NCBI GenBank assembly: GCA_963701995.1
Contig: OY969693.1
Location: 1,922,001-1,986,000 of the forward strand
Reading direction: 5' to 3'
DNA length: 64,000 nucleotides
Origin: Methanoflorens sp963701995
GTDB lineage: Archaea; Halobacteriota; Bog-38; Methanoflorentales; Methanoflorentaceae
A program made the translations under genes and the position numbers. Below are positions 1 to 8,925 of this stretch, in pieces. Under the pieces are notes generated by a model. It searched no databases, had not been told where the DNA came from, and saw only the letters and a program-made list of their open reading frames with translations. The stretch's first letter is position 1. Every line of letters begins with the position of its first letter.

Positions 1-627
1 TGAGCCATAGTAAACGTCAATAGTATCATCAGCTACATCGACGTTTTCTGCATAATATTGCGCGCAGCTCGCAATATCCTTGGGCTTAAGGGTAGTGTTG
101 ATGCCACCCCACCGGCCGACCTGTGACTCTATGCCATCTGCCGCAATCACGATCTTTGCGCTGAGCTCGAAGTCGTCACCAAGCCTGTTTACCTTGACGC
201 CTCTTACCCGCTCCTGCTCGATAATGAGCCCTGTCGCACGAGTACGCACCATTACGTCAGCTCCTGCTCGTGCTGCATCTTTGGCAAGCTGTCGATCGAA
301 AAGCTTTCGTTCAACGACAAAGCTAAGCGGTCCTTCGATTCCGAACGTGTCTTCAGATACTTCAACGGTCGTGCCGTCAGGACCTATCGCTCGAATTCGT
401 CGTACTTCACTTGCAATCCACTTTTCATCGGGTTTTACGTATTGGCTAAAAGACTTTGGAAAAACGGTCGATTGCCAGAGAGGGACAACTTCTGCGCATC
501 TTACAGGCTCCCCGATCTCCTGCCGTTTCTCGAGAAGCAGCACATCACACTCGGAGGCCGCATTTTGGGCGGCGATGGAACCTGCTGGGCCCGCCCCCAC
601 CACTACAACGTCATATTCGTCTCTCAT
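1..627 (-). CDS. Geranylgeranyl reductase family protein, copy 1 (C-terminus outside window)
   Basis: FAD-dependent oxidoreductase of the digeranylgeranylglycerophospholipid reductase family, which saturates isoprenoid double bonds in archaeal lipids or quinone tails. The frame opens at an ATG (627) and runs off the left edge after 209 residues. Seen: N-terminal dinucleotide-binding motif VVVGAGPAGS, the EKRQEIG..VRCAE segment typical of the family, and GADGIESQVGRW-type FAD contacts (here AADGIESQVGRW). It is a diverged tandem-family paralogue of the gene at 4906-6126 and reads in the same direction. The residues after VRCAE differ most from copy 2. Whether it acts on lipid or on a prenylated redox carrier cannot be decided from sequence. 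Confidence 0.85.
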   Translation of the reverse strand, partial: MRDEYDVVVVGAGPAGSIAAQNAASECDVLLLEKRQEIGEPVRCAEVVPLWQSTVFPKSFSQYVKPDEKWIASEVRRIRAIGPDGTTVEVSEDTFGIEGPLSFVVERKLFDRQLAKDAARAGADVMVRTRATGLIIEQERVRGVKVNRLGDDFELSAKIVIAADGIESQVGRWGGINTTLKPKDIASCAQYYAENVDVADDTIDVYYGS

Positions 628-1188
628 CGTCTTGCCCCCGGCAGTAAGCTTTCGAGGATCGGTTTGCAGACATATGTATAGGGCCATTTGCCTCAGCAGT
701 TGACACAACCTCGGTATAGCCCTAAGAAGCGCACTGCTGAGCCAGCCACAAAGTGCGCATAAGCGAAGGGACCAGCCAACGCATAAGCTTTCGCATTTCA
801 ACTTTTCACTGCAGTCCTGTGATTCAACGAAGGTTGAACTACTCTATGCACCCAACCGCGTCATCTTCACATGGGTCCCTACGATCCAAAACGTCCGTCA
901 GTCTGAGACGAGTATGCAACAAGCATCCCCACGTGAACGCGGCTGATCATTAGGCACACTTTAACCGTGTTGGGACGATCCTGGCTGCTCGCCAAATGTC
1001 AGAACACAAGTTGCGCTACAGATTAGAAGTCATGTTTACAGAGGTCCCAACTTTTGCGAGTTACAGCTGTTCAGCTTATAGGCGAAGCGCAGCTTGCCAG
1101 ATCAAAACGACAAAGTCGTCCCCGACAGATTCACCTAGCATCGAGGCTTGTCGCTCTCTTGCGCCTCCGTCGAAACGTCTTTTTTTAG
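628..1188. other. Intergenic stretch, no gene seen
   Basis: About 560 bases without a convincing coding frame on either strand. Open frames here lack family resemblance, ribosome binding sites and normal codon bias. It separates the geranylgeranyl reductase start from the broken Cys-rich gene. Confidence 0.5.
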
Positions 1189-1409
1189 CTATGAGCCCCG
1201 CGAGAAAACACTCACGCGACGACCGCGCGTCGCAACGTCAATGCGCGGGTGCTCCTCGTTGTGTGTTCCAACGCTACGGGTCGTCGCTTCGTGAGCCATG
1301 TAGTTCACAGCGTAGGTCAAGTGCTCGGCGCAAGTCCTGCAATCGGACTGGTTGCGTTCAGGCAGCCAATGTGAAGGCCATAGTAGCAGACATTTTGTTT
1401 CGTCGCCAT
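1189..1409 (-). pseudogene. Small Cys-rich protein, frameshifted copy
   Basis: Starts at ATG 1409 behind a strong Shine-Dalgarno (GGAGGTGA). The first frame reads MATKQNVCYYGLHIGCLNAT and then stops early. A one-base shift restores a frame with DCRTCAEHLTYAVNY to a TAG at 1189. The reconstruction aligns with the intact Cys-rich protein at 11063-11308 (CYYGVHFGCLNA...CRRCAQRLTNAVNY). I do not recognise the family; the spaced Cys/His pairs suggest metal binding. Unlike the intact copy it is not followed by a regulator gene, which fits a loss of function after duplication. Confidence 0.65.
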
Positions 1410-1483
1410 CACATTCACCTCCAATTCAAGCTGCGCGAGAAATTTTCTTTACGCCGCGTGAGACAATAAACTAGTGTGAAACC

Positions 1484-1500
1484 GTGACACACATATAACG
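1484..1500. promoter_or_regulatory. TATA-like box and GTGACACACA motif before the Cys-rich pseudogene
   Basis: GTGACACACA (1484-1493) abuts an AT-rich TATATAAC-like stretch about 80 bases upstream of the start at 1409. The same ten-base word occurs on the other strand at 11368-11377, about 60 bases upstream of the intact homologue. A shared operator is an inference from two sites only. Confidence 0.3.
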
Positions 1501-1669
1501 TAACGTCACACCTGCGCGAAATCGAAAGATTCGAATATCAAGCTGATACGCACGGTTTTTCTAACTTGGCCAGTGGCAGAACTAACGAGTTTCAAACCGC
1601 ATTAAGTTTGCGTGATTCTAAGAAGCCCTAGCAGCAATTTAAGTCTAAGTGGCCAATTCTCAACGAAAA

Positions 1670-1680
1670 CGTACTTATAC
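1670..1680 (+). promoter_or_regulatory. Probable TATA box for the UbiA gene
   Basis: ACTTATACGCC lies about 35 bases before the ATG at 1710. No Shine-Dalgarno is visible between it and the start, so a short leader is likely. Confidence 0.35.
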
Positions 1681-1709
1681 GCCAAATCAAAGATGCATCT
1701 AAGAAAAAT

Positions 1710-2591
1710 ATGCAGCTCGATGCCACACTGAGAGCGTATCTCAGTCTAATCAGAGTTCCTTACATTCTCATGGTGGACCTTCTCTGCGTGCTTTTAATAC
1801 TGACGTTCCAAAAGGGATTCTACGGCTTAGGTACAATGGGTTTAGCCGTTCTTGCCGTGTCTCTAGTAATTGCCGGGAGTGCCGCCATTAATGATTACTT
1901 TGATTGCGAGTCAGATCGGCTCACCCATCCTGAAAGAGCGATTCCGTCAAACGAGATCCCACTCATAAGAGCCGCGCAGTTTGCTGCGCTGACCTTTTTT
2001 GCAGGGTTAGCCGTTTCCTCGGTGATCAATGTCCTGGCCTTTGGAATTGTCGCACTTAACGTTGTCCTCTTCGTGTTGTATCCGCGCGTAGTCAAGCGAC
2101 TTTCGGGGTTTCTTAGCAACCTCGTCATGGGATACTTGGGGGCGACCATAGCTCTTTTCGCGGGTGCAGTCGTTTTTAAAACTATTAATATTGCCTCTCT
2201 CTCGTTTGCTGGGATGATTGCTGCAGCCGCCGTCGGCCTAAATGTACTGAAGGATGTGCTGACCGTGGACGGCGATTTGAAAGCTAGATACCCGACCTTA
2301 GCCATCAAGCGCGGCATACGTACAGCGGCGATTGTTGGCGCTCTTTTTCTGCTCCTCTCGGTCGCGACATCGCCTCTTCCTTATCTTGTAGGGGTCGTCG
2401 GAGTCGCTTACCTGATTGCTATTGCAGTGTGGAGTGGCATCGGGCTTTTTACAGCACTGTCACTGTTCAGGGCGCCAGATCCTGCAAATGTGAGAAAGCG
2501 GTTGACGACGTTCAATTCATCTTTTCCTTATATAGTAGGGGCCGCCAGCGTCGTTTACGCGCTTTTGATCGCCGCGTGGGGGTTGCACTGA
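1710..2591 (+). CDS. UbiA-family prenyltransferase
   Basis: Integral membrane prenyltransferase, 293 aa, with eight or nine hydrophobic segments. Both Asp-rich motifs are visible: NDYFDCESDRLTHPERAIPS (residues ~70-90, prenyl-diphosphate/Mg binding) and KDVLTVDGD (~180). The family includes archaeal digeranylgeranylglyceryl phosphate synthase and enzymes that prenylate aromatic rings. The stop is one base before the ATG of the methyltransferase, so the two form an operon. With two geranylgeranyl reductases nearby, a role in making a membrane lipid or a prenylated redox carrier is likely; the exact acceptor is unknown. Confidence 0.9.
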   Translation: MQLDATLRAYLSLIRVPYILMVDLLCVLLILTFQKGFYGLGTMGLAVLAVSLVIAGSAAINDYFDCESDRLTHPERAIPSNEIPLIRAAQFAALTFFAGLAVSSVINVLAFGIVALNVVLFVLYPRVVKRLSGFLSNLVMGYLGATIALFAGAVVFKTINIASLSFAGMIAAAAVGLNVLKDVLTVDGDLKARYPTLAIKRGIRTAAIVGALFLLLSVATSPLPYLVGVVGVAYLIAIAVWSGIGLFTALSLFRAPDPANVRKRLTTFNSSFPYIVGAASVVYALLIAAWGLH

Positions 2592-2592
2592 A

Positions 2593-3555
2593 ATGGCACA
2601 AGAGCCCACTGAATACGTCACTGATTCCATCGTGGATGAACACGCCGTCGAACAAAATGACGATCTTGAGTTATATCTTAGGCAGATTCGCAAGATATTC
2701 GACATATCTCGGATTATTGACGCGCCACGTGACAAGCAGCAAGTGATCAACTATTTTCTGCTGAACAAGCTCTCGTACCGACTCGGTTTAAACTGGGAAG
2801 GATTCTTTCACTGCGGGATTAGCTACGACGGGAAAAGCAAGAGAGAGGATTTTAGGCAACAAGCACGAATAATTGAGAAACATGTTCTCGATATGAAAGC
2901 TCGGAACGTTTTAGAGCTGGCGTACGGGCTGGGCCCCAACAGCGCGTTCCTAGCAACGCGCAACCCCGACGTCACATTTGAAGCAGTTGACATATCAAAC
3001 AAGCCCTTGAGACGTTATACGAAGATACCAAACCTGCACTTCTGCTTTGGCGATTATCACGACCTAAGCCAATTTGAGGACAATTCGTTCGATATTATTT
3101 TCGTCATTGAGGCTTTGTGCTATTCAACTAATAAGCGGCACGTCCTGCGCGAGGTGAAAAGAAAGCTTAAAAATGGTGGGGTTTTCATTGTTATCGACGG
3201 CTACACGAAGAATCGCGACAGGCCGCTGAGTCCTTCAGAGACATTGACGTGGCAACTTATTTTCAGAGGTTGTGCGCTTGAAACGTTCGAGCGCCTGGAA
3301 GACGTCGAGGACGCGATGCGAAAGGAGTTCTCAATCGTTCTAGCTCAGGATCTATCGACGTGTGTTATTCCGTCTTTAGAGGTGCAGGAATCCAAGGCGC
3401 GCCACTACTTTAATCATCCTGCTGTTGCGACTGCTATCAACAAGATCCTTCCGTTTGAAGTCGTAAAACATCTCCCGATGGTTTTGCTGTTTGCCACAAG
3501 CATGCGAAGGCAGATTGGGTGCTATTACTTGCACGCGCTAAAAAACGATAGGTGA
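2593..3555 (+). CDS. SAM-dependent methyltransferase, class I
   Basis: 320 aa. Rossmann methyltransferase core in the middle: LELAYGLGPNSAFLA (motif I, ~residues 115-130, with an unusual AYG in place of GCG), FEAVDIS (motif II acidic residue), FDIIFVIEALCYS (motif IV), then KLKNGGVFIVIDGY (post-I). The long N-terminal helical extension and the C-terminal region rich in aromatic residues are typical of sterol/quinone-type small-molecule methyltransferases. It directly follows the UbiA gene, so it may methylate the prenylated product. Substrate unknown. Confidence 0.85.
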   Translation: MAQEPTEYVTDSIVDEHAVEQNDDLELYLRQIRKIFDISRIIDAPRDKQQVINYFLLNKLSYRLGLNWEGFFHCGISYDGKSKREDFRQQARIIEKHVLDMKARNVLELAYGLGPNSAFLATRNPDVTFEAVDISNKPLRRYTKIPNLHFCFGDYHDLSQFEDNSFDIIFVIEALCYSTNKRHVLREVKRKLKNGGVFIVIDGYTKNRDRPLSPSETLTWQLIFRGCALETFERLEDVEDAMRKEFSIVLAQDLSTCVIPSLEVQESKARHYFNHPAVATAINKILPFEVVKHLPMVLLFATSMRRQIGCYYLHALKNDR

Positions 3556-3588
3556 CTTGATCTTACGAGGTGCCTCAGAGTCAGCCAG

Positions 3589-4425
3589 TCAAACCTGCGG
3601 TGGGCCTTGTTTTTTCAGTTCTTCAATTCGCTGTTCGGCAGGAACTGACTGTTGCCACAGCATTTCAAAAGTGGCTGTCAGGTATTGAGCGTAGGTGGGG
3701 TCGTCGGTATAGAGTATAGCAATGGGTTGATTAAGCGAGATGCGCTTGATATCCATGTTAATACCGTGCAAACAGAGTTTTCTGTCCATTACACAGAAAT
3801 ACACCCCTTGATACGCATCTAAGTGGCGTACCTCCTCGCCAATATCTAATGCTTCTTTAGCGGATTCAATTCCGGCATACGATACATCGGTCAGCGTTCT
3901 GAAGCTCGCTCCGCGCTCTATGATCTTCTTGACTTCGTCTAGCAGGAACAACGAAGCGATACTGATTAGTTCTTCAGGAGTTACTATAATGACTTCATTC
4001 TTGGCTGCAGTCGCGAGAGGCATAGAGACGGCGACGAGTTCCTTGACGCTCTTGATGATCTTGAACGTCGTAACTTCGTCCGAGGGTCGGAACCGCTGTT
4101 GCTTGGAGAGCTCCTGCAGCTCCCGCTTTCGCGCTTCCATCTCGCGCAATTCGCTCTCCTGCTTTTTTACCGCAGAGTCGAGAGCGGCGTCGAGGTCCAC
4201 TGCTGCGTATATTGTTGGAGAGTCGAGTGACGGACGTACCATACCCTTTTCGATGAGACTAGTAAGCGTGCGGTGCACGTCCTCACGGTACGTCTTCAGC
4301 GACTTTGCGAGGGGAGAAGGAGTCTTGGGTCCGTACTTGAGCAAGTGATGGTAGAGCTGTGCCTCCTTTTCGCTGAGCCCGAAGCCTATGAGCCGAGTAG
4401 TAAACTCCGCTTCGTCGTCCATCAT
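3589..4425 (-). CDS. TrmB-like transcriptional regulator 1 (intact)
   Basis: 278 aa from ATG 4425. N-terminal winged helix of the TrmB family (FGLSEKEAQLYHHLLKYGPK, then a recognition region LAKSLKTYREDVHRTL), a coiled-coil linker rich in Glu/Lys/Arg (~residues 95-130, ending SKQQRFRPSDEVTTFK), and a C-terminal sensor-like domain with GEEVRHLDAYQGVYFCVMDRK and YTDDPTYAQYLTATFEMLW. The sensor resembles the C-terminal domain of archaeal TrmB-type regulators (phospholipase-D-like fold suspected). No Shine-Dalgarno; a TATA box about 27 bases upstream suggests a leaderless transcript. It is the only ordinary, undamaged single-HTH member of the local array. Confidence 0.88.
   Translation of the reverse strand: MMDDEAEFTTRLIGFGLSEKEAQLYHHLLKYGPKTPSPLAKSLKTYREDVHRTLTSLIEKGMVRPSLDSPTIYAAVDLDAALDSAVKKQESELREMEARKRELQELSKQQRFRPSDEVTTFKIIKSVKELVAVSMPLATAAKNEVIIVTPEELISIASLFLLDEVKKIIERGASFRTLTDVSYAGIESAKEALDIGEEVRHLDAYQGVYFCVMDRKLCLHGINMDIKRISLNQPIAILYTDDPTYAQYLTATFEMLWQQSVPAEQRIEELKKQGPPQV
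4031..4218 (-). repeat. Identical 188-bp coding repeat, copy A
   Basis: The segment coding for the linker and end of the winged helix of regulator 1 is identical over 188 bases to 6691-6878 in regulator 2, and its first 129 bases are identical to 8553-8681. Sequence on either side has diverged freely, including at silent positions. This pattern points to recent gene conversion. Confidence 0.9.
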
Positions 4426-4443
4426 AACGAGATATGGTAGGCC

Positions 4444-4456
4444 GTAGATAAAAGTT
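4444..4456 (-). promoter_or_regulatory. TATA box of TrmB-like gene 1
   Basis: On the minus strand AACTTTTATCTAC lies 20-30 bases before the ATG at 4425. The same pattern (AACGTTTATCTAC) precedes the broken paralogue at 8116-8818, so the promoter duplicated together with the gene. Confidence 0.5.
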
Positions 4457-4905
4457 ACCTTGTTCGATTGTGTCAATATTGCCTTTTTTTGCTAATTATA
4501 TGTCTAAACGTTTCAGGTAGCGCGCCTACGGCGAGAATAACTGCCACATCACCGATCTCTTGCGCGGTTGGCTTACTTTCCTTGAAGTAAAGCCTACGTG
4601 CGTACGAAAATAAGAGCACAGGCCCATATACAGACACCGCTCGTTAGCCTCGGGGCCTATCATTCTTACGGTAGCCCACGTCCAAAGCTGCACTCTAGCG
4701 CTTTTTGTCCACGTTCGGTTTGGTTGACTGTTTTTCGTTATCTCAAAGGAAGAGAGCAGATACTCGGCGTAGGCGGCGTTGCGCTTGAGAACGCTTCGAG
4801 CTTTAATTTATCCAGGGGCTCTATTCCTAAGTTGAGCACGACTCTACTTAAAAATGATACGCAACGTGCTTTCGGCAGTCGCACCAGGCTGTTGCCTTAG
4901 AGCGT
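4457..4905. other. Intergenic stretch, no gene seen
   Basis: About 450 bases between the regulator promoter and the end of geranylgeranyl reductase 2. I see no family-like frame, RNA gene or clear repeat. Confidence 0.5.
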
Positions 4906-6126
4906 TCAACGTCTCTCCATAAGCGTGTCTGCTAGCTCTTGTAAACGCGCCAAATTGCGCATAACAAGCAGAACCTTCGGATTCGCTGCAACTAACCGCA
5001 GTGCGACACTTGCAAAGCTCATCTCTTGTGGTCTTACGCCCTTCAATGACCGTATGAGCTTGTTTAGCTCGTTATCAGACAAGGTTGCTACCAACTCCTT
5101 GATTCGGTAGTTGTGCTTCTGCAGTTTGCCGAAAAGTGAGCGACGCCGCGTATCCTCATATTCCTTAAGAACGCGAACTGAAGAGTCTCGTTGCCGCACC
5201 GCCTTACGCGCAACGTTCCCTGCTATTTTTCCCCCTTCCATTGCATTGGTAATACCAGCACCGCTAAGAGGATCGCAATGGTGTGCAGCGTCACCTACCA
5301 GCATCAGTCCGTTACATATTACGGTTTTGAGCTCATCGCTGCCAGGGCCGCTTCCCATGATAAGCCCAAGCTGTTGTCCCTCGGGAAATTGTTTCGAGAT
5401 AAACTTGTCCAAGTAATCTATGGGCCTGCTTCCGTTCAGCATGCTCGCTTGCATGCCAAGCCCTACGTTTGCGAGCTTTTCACCCTTGGGAAAAACCCAT
5501 GCATAGCCTCCTGCTGCTCGCGAACCGAGGTAGATGTCGCACGAGTCTTCTGCCACATCGATATTGGCCATTAGGTACTGTGCGCCGCTCCCAACGTCTT
5601 TAAGCTTAAGCGCAGTATTTATCCCAGCCCATCGACCGACCTGTGACTCCACGCCATCTGCACCTATCACAACTTTTGAGCGTACCTCGAGACTCTCTCC
5701 TAGTCTTTTAATTTTGACGCCGTTCACCACCCCGTCTTCTACTATAAGCCCCGTAGCACGTGTGCGCACAAGGACGTCCGCACCGGCCCGCGCCGCTTCT
5801 TTTGCGAGCTCGCGGTCGAAGATCTTGCGTTCAAGGATGTAAGCAAGTTCACCCTCAATTCCCATCGCCTCAGCCGATACTTCGAGCGTAGTGCCGTCAG
5901 GGGCGAAGATCCGATATCCACGAATATAGCTTGAAATCCACTTTCTGTCGGGCTGTGCGAGTTTTATGAAAGCGCTCTTAAGAACTCCTTCTGCGCAGCG
6001 GACAGGTGCACCTATTTCCTGACGTTTCTCAATCAGCAGCACATCGCAATCTTCAGCAGCGATGCGCGCTGCTACAGATCCTCCTGGACCTGCTCCCACT
6101 ACAATTACATCGTACTCATCTCTCAC
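4906..6126 (-). CDS. Geranylgeranyl reductase family protein, copy 2
   Basis: 406 aa, full family length, GTG start at 6126 behind a GGGGGTG ribosome site. N-terminal FAD motif VIVVGAGPGGSVAARIA, then EKRQEIGAPVRCAEG, ADGVESQVGRWAGI (~residue 155), and the second FAD motif LMLVGDAAHHCDPLSGAGI (~280). These are hallmarks of digeranylgeranylglycerophospholipid reductase, which reduces geranylgeranyl chains of archaeal membrane lipids. Copy 1 lies at the left edge in the same orientation. Having two copies beside a UbiA gene suggests that one may serve a prenylated carrier rather than bulk lipid. Confidence 0.9.
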   Translation of the reverse strand: MRDEYDVIVVGAGPGGSVAARIAAEDCDVLLIEKRQEIGAPVRCAEGVLKSAFIKLAQPDRKWISSYIRGYRIFAPDGTTLEVSAEAMGIEGELAYILERKIFDRELAKEAARAGADVLVRTRATGLIVEDGVVNGVKIKRLGESLEVRSKVVIGADGVESQVGRWAGINTALKLKDVGSGAQYLMANIDVAEDSCDIYLGSRAAGGYAWVFPKGEKLANVGLGMQASMLNGSRPIDYLDKFISKQFPEGQQLGLIMGSGPGSDELKTVICNGLMLVGDAAHHCDPLSGAGITNAMEGGKIAGNVARKAVRQRDSSVRVLKEYEDTRRRSLFGKLQKHNYRIKELVATLSDNELNKLIRSLKGVRPQEMSFASVALRLVAANPKVLLVMRNLARLQELADTLMERR

Positions 6127-6247
6127 GTTTACACCCCCGCTCTACGGTTCTACCGGAGCTTTGTGTGGCTAGCGTCCGTGCGTCGCTCGACCTCGTTTCT
6201 GACGACCCGGTGCAGCCGAGGCAACCGATGCGGCGCGTGCGGCTCCC

Positions 6248-7085
6248 TTAGGCTTTTGGAGGCCCTTGGTGCTGAAGCTTCTCGATCTGCTCGCTTGCTG
6301 GCACAGACTGTTCCCACAACGTGTCAAAGGTAAGGGCAAGATAGTTGGCATAGGTCGGATCATCGGTCCAGAGCAATGAAATCGGCTCATTCAGCGAAAC
6401 ACGGTGGATCTCGACGTTGATCGCACTAACACAATGTTTTTTGTCCACCACTGCGAAGTACGACCCTCTGTAATTGTCACAGTGCCGCAAATCTTCGCCA
6501 ATGTCTAACAGCTCTTGAGCCGGCGCAATATCTGCGTACCTCACTTCAGTGATTCCCCTAATGTGCCCGCCTTGCTCTAACATTTTTTGGCTTCCGCGTT
6601 TATGCCGAACAAGGAGGCTTGACCAACATTTCTGCAGGAACCACATACAAGAATGTGTTCTTTGCATAGGATACGAGAGTCGCAGTAGCGGCGACGAGTT
6701 CCTTGACGCTCTTGATGATCTTGAACGTCGTAACTTCGTCCGAGGGTCGGAACCGCTGTTGCTTGGAGAGCTCCTGCAGCTCCCGCTTTCGCGCTTCCAT
6801 CTCGCGCAATTCGCTCTCCTGCTTTTTTACCGCAGAGTCGAGAGCGGCGTCGAGGTCCACTGCTGCGTATATTGTTGGCGAATCCAGCGAGGGGCGCACC
6901 ATGCCCTTTTCAATAAGACTGCTGAGCCCCCGGTGTACGTCTTCACGGTACGTCTTCAGCGACTTTGCGAGCGGCGAGGGGGTCTTGGGGCCGTACTTGA
7001 GAAGGTGCAGATAGAGACGAGCCTCTTTTTCACTAAGCCCGAATCCGATCAGCCGCGAGGTAAATGCCGCGTCGTCGTCCATCAC
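6248..7085 (-). pseudogene. TrmB-like regulator 2, frameshifted in the sensor domain
   Basis: The reading frame starts at ATG 7082 (VVMDDDAAF, matching regulator 1) and has an intact winged helix and linker. After AEMLVK it loses frame near 6620 and again near 6590. Adding one A to each of two A-runs restores ASLFGINAEAKKMLEQGG and then a complete sensor domain (GEDLRHCDNYRGSYFAVVDK, WTDDPTYANYLALTFDTLW). The protein would be ~278 aa like regulator 1. Either the gene is dead or the two A-runs are misread. It follows geranylgeranyl reductase 2 in the opposite order to regulator 1. Confidence 0.75.
6691..6878 (-). repeat. Identical 188-bp coding repeat, copy B
   Basis: Base-for-base identical to 4031-4218 within the regulator linker; see that entry. 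Confidence 0.9.
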
Positions 7086-7389
7086 AACCGATGCGCAGTA
7101 GCGAGTAAATAAGCGTTTTGCAGCGACAGAGTCGTTTGGCGATAGCAATATCTTAAAGCGGCGGCAATAGAATCCTAGCCGTGGTTCAGCGCTTCTGAAC
7201 AACGTAGTTGCGATGCTAGCTATCAAGGGCAGCGGTTTGGCGTACTGAGCTAGTTCGTGCACAAATCCAGAGACACGCACGCGGGAAGCGTAATAAGCTG
7301 GAGATCCTCTCTCGCATTGATAGCGGCTCATCAAAACTAGGCAGGCAGAAAAAAGCACAAGTGGAAGCGTTTTGAGCTGCAGTCGTCAA
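7086..7389. other. Upstream region of regulator 2, no gene seen
   Basis: About 300 bases with an open frame continuous with regulator 2, but no homology to the paralogues beyond their conserved start. I treat it as the promoter region and not as coding. Confidence 0.4.
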
Positions 7390-7461
7390 TCAAGCACGTG
7401 GAGAACCTTGTTTCAATAGCTCGTCGATCCGTTCGGTAGCCGGAATTGATTGCCCAAAGTC
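7390..7461 (-). pseudogene. C-terminal stub of a lost TrmB-like regulator
   Basis: A short minus-strand frame reads FGQSIPATERIDELLKQG and ends SPRA-stop. It matches the C-termini of regulators 1-3 (SVPAEQRIEELKKQGPP, SVPAAERIQELLKRGPP). Nothing upstream in the same frame continues the match, so only the tail remains. Confidence 0.55.
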
Positions 7462-7525
7462 TTAGCAAATCTATCAGCGTGTAGCTACTCGCTTCGAATG
7501 CGCTCTGAATATGCGCGGATCTTCT

Positions 7526-7984
7526 TCAAAACTCGCGGATCCGCTTTTGCGCATCCGTAGCTTCTGCCCAAGCTATATCGAAGCTTGACAGCAGGTACTC
7601 GGCGTAGTCAGGATCATCAGTCCAGAATGCCACGATCTTGTCATCAAGTGAGAGATCTTCGACGTTGAGGTGAATGGAACTAATGCTTTGACTTTTGTCT
7701 CCGACGAGCATAAACGAGCCCGTGTAGATTTCAATATGGCGCACGGCTTCCCCATTGTCGATGAGTTCGCTTACAGTTTCGACGTATGGAGATGAGATCG
7801 TAGTGATTCCGCGCACTCGTCCACCCTTTTGTATCAGGCTTTTCGCTTTCACGTTGTATTTCGCAGCCATCACCAACATAGGTGCAGGGATAATCCACGC
7901 AATCTCTCTCTCTGCAGATTCTATGATCGTTGAGCCCACCGCTATGGCGTCTTTCACACTTTCAACGATTGTCTCCCTAACCAT
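7526..7984 (-). CDS. Sensor-only TrmB-like protein A (no HTH)
   Basis: 152 aa. It starts directly with ESVKDAIAVGSTIIESAE, equivalent to the IIKSVKELVAA boundary of the full regulators, and contains only the sensor domain (GGRVRGITTIS, GEAVRHIEIYTGSFMLVGDK, WTDDPDYAEYLLSSFDIAW). No winged helix is encoded in any frame upstream. A TATA box lies about 30 bases before ATG 7984 and there is no Shine-Dalgarno, so it has its own leaderless promoter and is not simply a truncation. It could pair with an HTH-containing paralogue to titrate or modulate it. Confidence 0.75.
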   Translation of the reverse strand: MVRETIVESVKDAIAVGSTIIESAEREIAWIIPAPMLVMAAKYNVKAKSLIQKGGRVRGITTISSPYVETVSELIDNGEAVRHIEIYTGSFMLVGDKSQSISSIHLNVEDLSLDDKIVAFWTDDPDYAEYLLSSFDIAWAEATDAQKRIREF

Positions 7985-8007
7985 TAATAGAACGAAGTGT
8001 CTTAGGG

Positions 8008-8016
8008 TTTATAAAG
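8008..8016 (-). promoter_or_regulatory. TATA box of sensor-only gene A
   Basis: Minus strand CTTTATAAA about 30 bases before ATG 7984; leaderless arrangement. Confidence 0.5.
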
Positions 8017-8115
8017 TTGCGTGACATCATTTCTTCACGTGCTATTACGCCGAGGAGCTGAGTCTCAGTGAGCTGTATGCAACATTGAGCGTTCTCATTG
8101 CCGAGCGTCCGCTCT

Positions 8116-8818
8116 TCACGTCTGCGGCGGACCTCGTTTTAAAAGCTCTTGAATCCGCTCTGCCGCTGGAACTGACTGTTTCCACAACATTTCGAACGTA
8201 GACGCGAGATGCTGGGCATACGTAGGATCGTCGGTCCACAAGGCTGCCATCGGTGAGCTCAGCGAGACGCGAGCGGGGATACTAATTGCCGTCACACTAG
8301 TTTTTCGGTCGAACACGACAAACGTGACGCTGTGCTGATCGATATGGCGCACTTCTTCGCCGATGTTCAATAGCTCGCGTACGTTGTCGATAACGGGATA
8401 TGAGACGTCGATTATCGTTCTTGCTTTCCTCCGCGCTGAATGAACTCTCCGGCGGCATCGTTGATGCCAAACAATGAGGTAACGACCGACGCCAGGCCAG
8501 GTACGGCTACAAGCCATTCCTCCTTCATCGAGTCCAACAGGGGTAAAGCAGCAGCGACGAGTTCCTTGACGCTCTTGATGATCTTGAACGTCGTAACTTC
8601 GTCCGAGGGTCGGAACCGCTGTTGCTTGGAGAGCTCCTGCAGCTCCCGCTTTCGCGCTTCCATCTCGCGCAATTCGCTCTCGGTTTCTTGAGTGCGGACT
8701 CAAGTGCGGTGTCGAGGTCCACGCGGCGTAGGTTGTTGGCATGGAGATAAAGATGGGCTTCCTTTTCGTTAAGCTCGAAGCCAGTGAGACTGGTGATGAA
8801 TGTTGCCTCGTTATCCAT
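8116..8818 (-). pseudogene. TrmB-like regulator 3, HTH deleted and frameshifted
   Basis: Begins MDNEATFITSLTGFELNEKE like its paralogues, but LYLH is joined directly to a degraded PTTYAAVDLD segment, so most of the winged helix (about 45 residues) is gone. One missing G follows, then the conserved linker (129 bases identical to the paralogues), then a further shift before TIIDVSYPVIDNVRELLNIG and an otherwise well-kept sensor domain. It cannot make a DNA-binding regulator in this form. Confidence 0.75.
8553..8681 (-). repeat. Identical 129-bp coding repeat, copy C
   Basis: Matches the first 129 bases of copies A (4031) and B (6691) exactly, even though it lies in a broken gene. Preservation of silent sites in a pseudogene favours recent conversion over selection. 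Confidence 0.9.
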
Positions 8819-8845
8819 AGCCACAACCATTCCGCGGCAGACTGT

Positions 8846-8856
8846 AGATAAACGTT
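8846..8856 (-). promoter_or_regulatory. TATA-like box of regulator 3
   Basis: Minus strand AACGTTTATCT about 30 bases before the start at 8818; closely similar to the regulator 1 promoter. Confidence 0.4.
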
Positions 8857-8925
8857 ACTACTAATAGCTCAGATTAAGAGGCTCCTTAGCGGCAACCGCC
8901 GGTTAAAAAACGAAAGGCGTGCGAT

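Noticed and set aside
996..1469. 157-residue plus-strand open frame
   Set aside because: Antisense to the Cys-rich pseudogene, no ribosome site, and composition looks like a shadow frame.
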